33,560 nucleotides of DNA from an uncultured Bacilli bacterium (GTDB taxonomy: Bacteria > Bacillota_I > Bacilli_A > RF39 > UBA660), in the NCBI GenBank assembly GCA_910577075.1, contig CAJTKV010000019.1, positions 1 through 33,560 of the forward strand, given 5' to 3'. A program made the translations under genes and the position numbers. Below the pieces are notes generated by a model. The model was given only the letters and a program-made list of their open reading frames with translations, was not told the DNA's origin and did not search any database. Positions 1-5,375 of this stretch are shown piece after piece; within the stretch, counting starts at the first letter, position 1; each line of letters opens with the position of its first letter.

Positions 1-346
1 TAGTATCAATACTATCATTAATATTTTTTCCTCTGACATTTAATTCATTATAGATAGTCATACAGTCATCATTTAAACAACTTATATCTTCTACTTTATT
101 ATCTTTAACAGTTAATACAAGTGATGGGTTAATCTCGATAAATACATAATCAATTCGTTCCTTAGCGAGTTCATTCAAATTATTATTAAATTTTTCTGAA
201 TTAGATTTACTAATTTTAGTACTAATGAACCTATAACCAAAGAACACAATAATAGGAACTACAATTATTAATAAAATAATCAATAGAATTTTCTTTAATT
301 TTCCTTTCTTCCTTTTCTCCTTTTTTAAATCATTTTTTTCTTTCAT
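1..346 (-). CDS. RsgI-like anti-sigma membrane protein, partial (C-terminus outside window)
   Basis: The open frame runs off the left window edge, leaving about 115 residues. The N-terminus is very lysine-rich (residues 1-19), followed by one membrane segment (about 20-40) and then an outer domain starting with YVFIEINPSLVLTV and a following SCLNDDC. The 'INPS...LN.D' pattern is that of the RsgI middle domain found in membrane anti-sigma factors of Bacillota, which restrain an alternative sigma factor until an outside signal arrives. The usual cytoplasmic RsgI N-terminal domain is absent. The ATG at 346 follows AGAGGTG at good distance and a sigma-A-type promoter lies at 371-399. No partner sigma factor is visible, and it may belong to the element or to the host. 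Confidence 0.5.
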   Translation of the reverse strand, partial: MKEKNDLKKEKRKKGKLKKILLIILLIIVVPIIVFFGYRFISTKISKSNSEKFNNNLNELAKERIDYVFIEINPSLVLTVKDNKVEDISCLNDDCMTIYNELNVRGKNINDSIDT

Positions 347-370
347 AAAATGCACCTCTTTTTCATTAAT

Positions 371-399
371 ATTATACACTAAAAAAACGTTTTTGTACA
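371..399 (-). promoter_or_regulatory. Sigma-A promoter of the RsgI-like gene with palindromic spacer
   Basis: On the minus strand TGTACA (394-399) is followed after 17 bases by TATAAT (371-376). The spacer holds a 12-base perfect palindrome AAAAACGTTTTT (383-394), which overlaps the -35 edge and could be an operator, for example for the divergent Xre regulator 60 bases away. Confidence 0.55.
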
Positions 400-463
400 G
401 TGCCATTCACCCCAATACTTTACTTTGTAAAAATGGGAAAATATTTACAGAGAGGTGGGGCTT

Positions 464-700
464 ATGACACGATTAAAATCTAGCATGCACTACTACGATA
501 TATGTAGAAAAAACATACGCAAATATAGACTTGAGAAAAATTTAACACAGCAACAATTAGCAGATCTAAGCGAACTTTCAATGCATTTTATTTCAGAAAT
601 TGAGAGTACTGTTAAAGATAAAACATTTTCAATAGAAACAGTAGGTAAGATAGCAGATGCATTACAAATTCCAATCTACCTATTATTTAAAGAAAATTAA
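464..700 (+). CDS. Small Xre-family HTH transcriptional regulator
   Basis: A 78-residue protein made almost only of a Cro/C1-type helix-turn-helix (about residues 13-75): 'IRKYRLEKNLTQQQLADLS' then 'HFISEIES', with 'ALQIPIYLLFKEN' at the end, as in many phage and ICE repressors. The ATG at 464 is preferred over the in-frame GTG at 455 because AGAGGTG (451-457) is its ribosome binding site. It is the only rightward gene of the accessory region and diverges from the RsgI-like gene; it converges on the methylase across a shared terminator. It probably regulates element genes or itself. The target is unknown, but the palindrome at 383-394 is a candidate operator. Confidence 0.85.
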   Translation: MTRLKSSMHYYDICRKNIRKYRLEKNLTQQQLADLSELSMHFISEIESTVKDKTFSIETVGKIADALQIPIYLLFKEN

Positions 701-732
701 AAGATATAGATTTTCACATTTCTATATCTTTT
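699..732. terminator. Bidirectional terminator between xre and methylase gene
   Basis: A perfect 12-bp inverted repeat, AAAAGATATAGA / TCTATATCTTTT, with a 10-base loop begins inside the xre stop codon and contains the stop codon of the facing methylase gene. A/T flanks on both sides give U-tracts in both directions. Confidence 0.75.
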
Positions 733-1387
733 CTTTTATAGGAAATATAAGATAAAATGGAGTATATAAAACATCTCTAATTTCATTTGAAAGTGTATTT
801 CCGATAACTACTTTGCCATTAGCACCATACAAACTTAGTTGAATATATGTCATATAACAACATAGTTCAGAAACATCTTGTGCCTCAACGTACACCTTTT
901 TACTATAATCGATATTGTTTAAACGCATCTCTTTTAAATATGAATATAACAATCTGCCAGATCCACAAGCAGGATCGCTTACACTAGTATAGCCTTTATT
1001 TTTTATTTGCTCTTTCACATCTTTATCAAGAGTAATTTTAGCCATTAAATCACATAAATGAGGTGGAGTAAAGAACTGTCCTTTAAACTTATTAGATAAA
1101 TTTAATTCCTCATATACTTTGCCTAAAACATCATTAAATTGTACGTTATCTAAACTATTAATTAAGCTAGCAAACATTTTAATAAATATTTGTTGTTCTT
1201 CTTCGGTGTACTGATTAATAATTTTTAAATATTGTTGTTCTTTTTCTCCGCTGTAATTTAACCGATTATTAATAGTGATTGCTACCATTGTTACGAAATC
1301 AGTAAATATTTTATAGGTATCATATTTATGACCTAAACTAATCATACTTTTTAAAATATATTTCTCATCAAGTTCTAATTTTTCCAT
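722..1387 (-). CDS. Small N-6 DNA methylase (HsdM-like catalytic fold)
   Basis: A 221-residue protein with the N-6 adenine methylase signature: 'GQFFTPPHLCDLMAKI' (about 103-118), the SAM-binding motif I 'SDPACGSGRLL' (about 136-146), an acidic strand 'EAQDVSE', and 'VVIGNTL'. The catalytic NPPY/F motif IV expected after this is absent; the protein ends 'YTPFYLIFPIKEKI'. Short methylase-like proteins with this kind of ending occur in Bacillota mobile elements, so it may be complete for its subfamily, but activity is doubtful. No specificity (S) or restriction (R) subunit is nearby. It starts 3 bases after the stop of the preceding gene, suggesting translational coupling. Role guesses are protection of the element or control of its replication; neither is shown. 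Confidence 0.75.
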   Translation of the reverse strand: MEKLELDEKYILKSMISLGHKYDTYKIFTDFVTMVAITINNRLNYSGEKEQQYLKIINQYTEEEQQIFIKMFASLINSLDNVQFNDVLGKVYEELNLSNKFKGQFFTPPHLCDLMAKITLDKDVKEQIKNKGYTSVSDPACGSGRLLYSYLKEMRLNNIDYSKKVYVEAQDVSELCCYMTYIQLSLYGANGKVVIGNTLSNEIRDVLYTPFYLIFPIKEKI

Positions 1388-1390
1388 AAC

Positions 1391-1705
1391 TTATAACCAT
1401 TTCCAAAATTTCATTTCTAAAGGCTTATCGTTAGTAATTTCAAGATTATATTTTATTTTTAGTATTTCTTCTACACGATCCCTTATTTCTTCAAAATCAA
1501 AACCTACATTAAAAGCATCTCCAATACTTTCAACATACTGTATTAGAGTTTCATTTGCAACTAACAAACCTCTATAAAAATAGCTTGCTAACTGTCTTGC
1601 ATATACTTCAAGTACAACATAGGTTTTCATATACATATCGTAGTTCTCATAGTATTCATCGAATTTCTTATCCAAGTAACTTTCTTGTTCTGCTTCTTGA
1701 TCCAT
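1391..1705 (-). CDS. Hypothetical acidic protein upstream of methylase
   Basis: A 104-residue acidic, helix-rich protein with no recognised motif; it is rich in Glu, Asp and Tyr near the start (DEYYENYDMYMK) and ends 'EMKFWKWL'. I chose the ATG at 1705 because AGAGAGG lies just upstream; the frame stays open further 5' but that stretch is low-complexity and contains a terminator. It forms a two-gene unit with the methylase (3-base gap), downstream of a terminator, so the pair probably has its own promoter; TATACT near 1730 is a possible -10. The function is unknown. Its coupling to the methylase suggests a partner or regulator of that enzyme. Confidence 0.6.
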   Translation of the reverse strand: MDQEAEQESYLDKKFDEYYENYDMYMKTYVVLEVYARQLASYFYRGLLVANETLIQYVESIGDAFNVGFDFEEIRDRVEEILKIKYNLEITNDKPLEMKFWKWL

Positions 1706-1740
1706 AATAAAAAACCTCTCTTTCCAGTATACTATCCCAT

Positions 1741-1769
1741 AAAAAAAGAAAAAATAGCACATCGCTATT
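1741..1769 (-). terminator. Intrinsic terminator after the DnaA-domain gene
   Basis: On the minus strand AATAGC-GATGT-GCTATT (1753-1769) is followed by a long T-run (1741-1754, interrupted once). It separates the DnaA-domain/zinc-protein group from the methylase pair. Confidence 0.6.
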
Positions 1770-1818
1770 CTAATTTTTATCAATATTTTTCTAGTGGCGT
1801 AGTATTTCACTATAACCA

Positions 1819-2172
1819 TTATTTTTTAAGTTGTTTTATCTTCTTCTCACATATTGATTTTATTCTATTAGTTTCTATCTCCAAATTTTTGTCATGATTA
1901 CTAAAATACTCAGAAAAATCAGCAGAAAGATATATAATAAATGCTCTTGCACTTGTTGTATCAGTATCATATATTCCAAATGAATTTGCTATAATAACTC
2001 TATCAATTGATGTTAACTCAATTGATAAATATATAGCCATTTGTCTAGCATTTGTAACGTTTTTCTTTCTTTCATCTCTTGTAATACGCCTATTAAGATA
2101 TTCAATAGGTATATGATAATAAGTTGCTACCTCATTTTTAATTATATCTAAAATTTTTTTATCGTAATTCAA
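1819..2172 (-). CDS. Stand-alone DnaA domain-IV-like DNA-binding protein
   Basis: A 117-residue protein resembling only the C-terminal, DnaA-box-binding domain of DnaA. The match is to 'I...V..YY.I....L..R...... ..ARQMAIYLSIELTSIDR..IANSFGI.DTDT', the pattern of the DnaA domain-IV helices; the DnaA signature DHTTV loop reads DTDTTSA here. There is no AAA+ ATPase domain. The start is taken as TTG at 2172, because AAAGGAGC sits at perfect distance, whereas the upstream ATG at 2208 has no clear site. It overlaps the end of the zinc-protein gene by 14 bases. Beside a replication protein it plausibly binds origin repeats of the element or competes with host DnaA for DnaA boxes; this is inference from fold and neighbours. 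Confidence 0.65.
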   Translation of the reverse strand: MNYDKKILDIIKNEVATYYHIPIEYLNRRITRDERKKNVTNARQMAIYLSIELTSIDRVIIANSFGIYDTDTTSARAFIIYLSADFSEYFSNHDKNLEIETNRIKSICEKKIKQLKK

Positions 2173-2797
2173 GTTTGCTCCTTTTCTTATACTTTTGAAA
2201 TAGGACATTTAGATCTTTCGCTATTTCTTCATATAAAGTATTTGATTGATTAATTAACTCTAAAACACTTAAAGCGTGCTTACAAGCACTACCATTCAAG
2301 GAAACATTATTTTTCTTAGGTTCTCTTGTTTCTTTTCTTAAACCATAATCATTTTTAAATGCCTTATAAGCAAAACCCCAATATAGATGCGATTCACAAT
2401 TACAGTCAATATAGACATCTCCAGTTAGTATATTGATTACATCTCCTTCTGTAATTTCTTCGTTCTCATCAACCTTATCAAGTAGATTAAAGAAACCCTC
2501 ATAAAATATTCTTTGCTTATGAACTATACCACTTCTAGTTTGACTATCACTTTCAAATAACAAAGTTCCGTCCGAGTCAACACCTTTATAAACACTATAA
2601 ATCGTGTTAGATAGTTCAATTCTTTTAGCGTCTGTACTTTTACTATCGTCAATTAAATCTTTTATATTAGCTTCATTTAACTTGTTTTCACTATTAACAA
2701 AATGTTTTAACTTTTGACATCTATTTCTTCTTTCTTCACTTAATTGATTTAAATTATCACTATACAAATTAAGAACATCTTCAAATAACTTTACCAT
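2159..2797 (-). CDS. SWIM-like zinc-binding protein of mobile element
   Basis: A 212-residue protein with an N-terminal helical half and a C-terminal cysteine cluster: 'DCNCESHLYWGFAYKAFK' followed about 30 residues later by 'SACKHALSVLELI'. CxC...CxH is the spacing of SWIM zinc fingers, which bind DNA or proteins; similar CxC-W-AY-...-CKH segments occur in phage and plasmid proteins. The start ATG at 2797 follows AAAGGAA; an in-frame ATG 18 bases upstream (2815) lacks a good site. Its 3' end overlaps the DnaA-domain gene by 14 bases, so the two are translated together, which suggests a joint role in replication or maintenance. The exact function is unknown. Confidence 0.55.
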   Translation of the reverse strand: MVKLFEDVLNLYSDNLNQLSEERRNRCQKLKHFVNSENKLNEANIKDLIDDSKSTDAKRIELSNTIYSVYKGVDSDGTLLFESDSQTRSGIVHKQRIFYEGFFNLLDKVDENEEITEGDVINILTGDVYIDCNCESHLYWGFAYKAFKNDYGLRKETREPKKNNVSLNGSACKHALSVLELINQSNTLYEEIAKDLNVLFQKYKKRSKLELR

Positions 2798-2879
2798 TTT
2801 AAATTCCTTTTTCATTAAATAGAGTTCCCATAAACAATAGAATATTGTAACCACTATCTAATTCATATATTAATGAGTT

Positions 2880-3242
2880 CTAACTAACATTAACCTGTAC
2901 TAAATCTTCAGCTGGATACTTTATTTTTATCGTACTAATCTTATCTTTGTCTGCATCAGTATTGAAACTATCAAAAAACTCATTAAAACAACTTTCACAA
3001 TCACTATCTTGAAAATATAGATATCCAATTACTATATCGTTTATATTAAATATTTTTAATGATTTATCAGGTAAAAGAAGTAAATTAATTTCTAAATTTT
3101 TATTTTTATTAAATAACGAAATTTTAGATATTGTGATTTCTTCATTAGGATCTCCGACAGTATAACTATCTAATTTATCTAACTTTTCAAATAATTTGTT
3201 GCTATTCATTATAGTTCCTTTGCTTCTATCATTTATTTTCAT
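2880..3242 (-). CDS. Hypothetical protein of mobile element
   Basis: A 120-residue protein of unknown function without membrane segments or signal peptide. It has a hydrophobic strand-rich centre (NLEINLLLLPDKSLKIFNINDIVIGYLYF) and a cysteine pair 'DCESC' near residue 87. Two starts have equally good AAAGGA sites: ATG 3242, which overlaps the preceding gene by 14 bases and suggests coupling, and ATG 3209 (109 residues), which gives a more ordinary N-terminus. I list the longer form. It lies in the run rep - YG-repeat protein - this gene - zinc protein - DnaA-domain protein, so it belongs to the element's replication-side operon. No homology is recognised. Confidence 0.5.
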   Translation of the reverse strand: MKINDRSKGTIMNSNKLFEKLDKLDSYTVGDPNEEITISKISLFNKNKNLEINLLLLPDKSLKIFNINDIVIGYLYFQDSDCESCFNEFFDSFNTDADKDKISTIKIKYPAEDLVQVNVS

Positions 3243-3672
3243 AACATTTCCTTTTACCTTTACCGTTAGGAGTACCATATCTTAATAAATTAGTTCTTCT
3301 TATCCTCATTTTAATAATAGGACTTTTCTGTGGATGTGATACACGATACTTCATAATACTAGTTTGCTTTGTCTTTCTTCTCACTTCTAGTTTTTGAAAG
3401 TTGGTATTAATATTATACTTCTCACGAAATTCCTTATTACCTAGAATTGAATTACACCCATACTTCTTTTGATTAGTTTCGTTTATCTTATCTCTTACTT
3501 GTTTTAATTGTAGAGCATATTCAACACCATATTTCTTTAACATACTAATTCTTCTATTATAAAAACATTTAATTCTAGAATGAATAGTGCTATTCTTACT
3601 TAATCTTTTATCTTCCGTAATAGATAGTATATAATCTCTTTCTTGTTCTAACTTTCTAATTTTATCTTCCAT
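3229..3672 (-). CDS. YG-repeat protein, homing-endonuclease-like remnant
   Basis: A 147-residue basic protein with about four imperfect repeats of the kind 'KYGVEYALQLKQVRDKINET', 'KYGCNSILGNKEFREKY', 'KYRVSHPQKSPIIKMRIRRT', 'RYGTPNGKGK'. Such 'YGv..p.q...v+eK...tn..+YG' repeats form the N-terminal DNA-binding part of phage and mobile-element nucleases; the nuclease domain expected after them is missing, and the last repeat breaks off after GTPNGKGK. So it is probably a truncated homing-type nuclease or a repurposed DNA-binding protein. ATG 3672 is used because GGGAG precedes it by 4 bases. The 3' end overlaps the next gene by 14 bases. Confidence 0.5.
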   Translation of the reverse strand: MEDKIRKLEQERDYILSITEDKRLSKNSTIHSRIKCFYNRRISMLKKYGVEYALQLKQVRDKINETNQKKYGCNSILGNKEFREKYNINTNFQKLEVRRKTKQTSIMKYRVSHPQKSPIIKMRIRRTNLLRYGTPNGKGKRKCYENK

Positions 3673-3728
3673 TTGACTCCCTAGTAATACATCTTTCATA
3701 TTAATATATAAAAATCTTTTAATTATCA

Positions 3729-3890
3729 CTTACACATTTGAAAAACGTTCTTACACATTTTTCAAATGTGTAAGAATAATAACAATTTAAAACACTTCGT
3801 TAAACACATCAAATTAACGAATTTAACACTTTTCTACATCAGTTACACTTAAATGATAATTAGAGCGTATTAAAACTAAAAATAAACGCT
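3729..3890. repeat. Hairpin-rich noncoding island, candidate replication origin
   Basis: The 310-base gap 3673-3982 has no convincing gene but holds three inverted repeats: a perfect 17-bp one (3729-3745 with 3758-3774, arms CTTACACATTTGAAAAA), a perfect 8-bp one (TTCGTTAA 3796-3803, TTAACGAA 3814-3821), and a weak 5-bp one (AGCGT 3864-3868, ACGCT 3886-3890). TTACACATTT recurs inside the loop of the first, and TTACAC again at about 3843 and 3940. A position directly 3' of an HUH rep gene suits a single- or double-strand origin, or an oriT. The 17-bp hairpin lacks a U-tract, so a simple terminator is less likely. Confidence 0.45.
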
Positions 3891-3982
3891 AAATATTCAA
3901 TGATATTATTTAATCACTTAAAAAGAGCATAACTTTAAATTGTTACACTCCCAAATCGTATATATTAATATAGGACAAACAA

Positions 3983-5029
3983 TTAGAAATTAAGCTCGTC
4001 TGTTGTAAAATTTTTCATTTCTTTTTCTTGTTGTTGTTTGATGTAGTTAATTGCTTTCAAATCTCTTGCGTTAGGTTTTAAAGTAGTGCCTATGCTAAGG
4101 TTGTACTCCTCGGTTTTAATTGTGTTACTCCAACCATTTTCATTATCTGTAATCTGGAGTGTACTACTGGAAGTTGGAATTCGATACCCAACTTCTTTTC
4201 TTAATTCATGATATTTTTTTCTTTCTTTTCTAGGCGTATCAAGTTTTTCTGACTTACGAAGTATTTTAAAATTTGGTGGATAATACTTTGTTCTAGCACC
4301 TTTTACTATAAGAAGTGGCTTATCCAATTTTTCTCCAGTTTGATAATTGATCCAAACTTTTTTAATATCTTTTTTATCATAGGGAATACCTGCTTTTATT
4401 ACTTCTTCTAGTGGCATATCTCTTAAATGACCTATAAAATACGCAGCAAGATTTTTGATTTTATCGTAGAGCTTGTATTGACTATTAGTGATACCATGAC
4501 CCCATAGATTCTGTATATCCTTATTATCAATAAACGGTGCTTTCTTTGGAAAAATAAATATAGTGTGAATATGCCACGCCCATGCATCTTTTCTTTTTAT
4601 CTGTGGTGCTAGCAACATAATGAATTGTATATCTTGACCGTAATGATATCTAAACTTTCTAACAAATATTTTTAGATCCTTTTGAAGTATTTTTGTATCC
4701 TGCATGGCTTCTTTATAAGTTAATGTTACAAACATACATCTCTTCATATTTTCATTACTACAATTAGTATTTATAACTTTTCCTATATCTCTTCTAGTTC
4801 TTCTTAAGGAGATATCTCCTTGACTACGATTTTCTATTTGCTTCTTACAATCTTTTATTTCTCCAGTTGCCTTATCTTTAAACTTATTATCTTTTAATTT
4901 TAATATTCGACATTCTGTATTAATATTTTTTATATTTTTTGCTTCAACTATATTTCCCATATACGTTACGTTTACCATATCGAATGGATCGATATAACAA
5001 TATTTCTTATACTTAAATTCAAGACTCAT
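3983..5029 (-). CDS. rep: HUH rolling-circle replication initiator (Rep)
   Basis: A 348-residue HUH endonuclease of the rolling-circle Rep type. Visible motifs are motif 1 'MFVTLTY' (about 99-105), motif 2 'WHIHTIFIF' with the metal-binding HxH (about 152-160), and 'NLAAYFIGHL' (about 192-201), which supplies the candidate catalytic tyrosine of motif 3. The preceding 'SLRRTRRDIGKVI' is typical of Rep proteins found in Bacillota elements. It nicks one strand at the origin and stays bound to the 5' end. The start is ATG 5029 with AAAGG 8 bases upstream; an ATG at 5047 has no site. Its start overlaps a 20-codon leader by 11 bases. The C-terminal third is lysine-rich and unrecognised. There is no relaxase or helicase domain, so replication rather than conjugation is favoured. 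Confidence 0.8.
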   Translation of the reverse strand: MSLEFKYKKYCYIDPFDMVNVTYMGNIVEAKNIKNINTECRILKLKDNKFKDKATGEIKDCKKQIENRSQGDISLRRTRRDIGKVINTNCSNENMKRCMFVTLTYKEAMQDTKILQKDLKIFVRKFRYHYGQDIQFIMLLAPQIKRKDAWAWHIHTIFIFPKKAPFIDNKDIQNLWGHGITNSQYKLYDKIKNLAAYFIGHLRDMPLEEVIKAGIPYDKKDIKKVWINYQTGEKLDKPLLIVKGARTKYYPPNFKILRKSEKLDTPRKERKKYHELRKEVGYRIPTSSSTLQITDNENGWSNTIKTEEYNLSIGTTLKPNARDLKAINYIKQQQEKEMKNFTTDELNF

Positions 5030-5081
5030 AGTTAAAGCCTTTATCATCTGCTTTAACTAAATTTTTTATTATAAATTTCAT
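5019..5081 (-). CDS. Leader peptide coupled to rep
   Basis: A 20-codon frame (begins MKFIIKNLVK, ends GFNYES) with a strong ribosome site AAAGGAAAG 5 bases before its ATG. Its stop codon lies 8 bases inside rep in another frame, so ribosomes ending here can restart at the weaker rep site. Just upstream an ACCCC (5096-5100) / GGGGT (5121-5125) inverted repeat could fold near the leader's ribosome site. This is the layout of translationally coupled copy-number control in plasmids. No antisense RNA was demonstrated. Confidence 0.45.
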   Translation of the reverse strand: MKFIIKNLVKADDKGFNYES

Positions 5082-5375
5082 ACTACTTTCCTTTTACCCC
5101 TAATTCCTTTTTATTATTTTGGGGTTCTGATATATATTCATAAATTAAAGTAATAGATACATATCACGGTGGGAATGATAACACATACTTATTCAAAAAA
5201 TAACTCCTTTTTTGCTACACAACTTATTAAATTGATAAATAATAATACGAGTAGTTTTATGAAATTCTAAAAAGCGGGAAAAAGGGAGAAAGGGAAATTT
5301 TTTCTTACCATTAAAATAAAAAAATCTTCTTGTGAGAGAAGAAATTTTTATTTAAAAAAGTCTTATAAATACAGG
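5082..5375. other. Noncoding gap between rep and the spoVD junction
   Basis: About 290 bases without a credible gene. It holds the leader's ribosome site, the ACCCC/GGGGT inverted repeat (5096-5125), a purine-rich tract with three GGG runs (about 5270-5300) and a terminator-like hairpin (5318-5349). The rep promoter should be in here, but no convincing -35/-10 pair was found. The element's own recombination arm sites would also lie in this part. Confidence 0.5.
5318..5349. terminator. Terminator-like hairpin near the element end
   Basis: AAAAAAATCTTCT (5318-5330) pairs with AGAAGAAATTTTT (5337-5349) with two internal mismatches and loop TGTGAG; A/T tails on both sides make it usable in both directions. 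It would stop transcription passing from the broken spoVD into the element. Confidence 0.5.

Noticed and set aside
1..14. TAGTAT-CA-ATACTA inverted repeat as an element end or attachment site
   Set aside because: It lies within the coding frame of the RsgI-like gene and no matching sequence occurs at the spoVD junction.
722..1705. Type I restriction-modification locus
   Set aside because: There is no specificity or restriction subunit and the methylase lacks the NPPY motif.
1685..1897. 70-codon plus-strand frame over the gap and the DnaA-domain gene
   Set aside because: Low-complexity Phe/Ile/Ser product across a terminator, with no ribosome site, and antisense to better-supported genes.
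5269..5300. G-run tract as a G-quadruplex
   Set aside because: Only three GGG runs are present on the strand, so an intramolecular quadruplex cannot form without a fourth.
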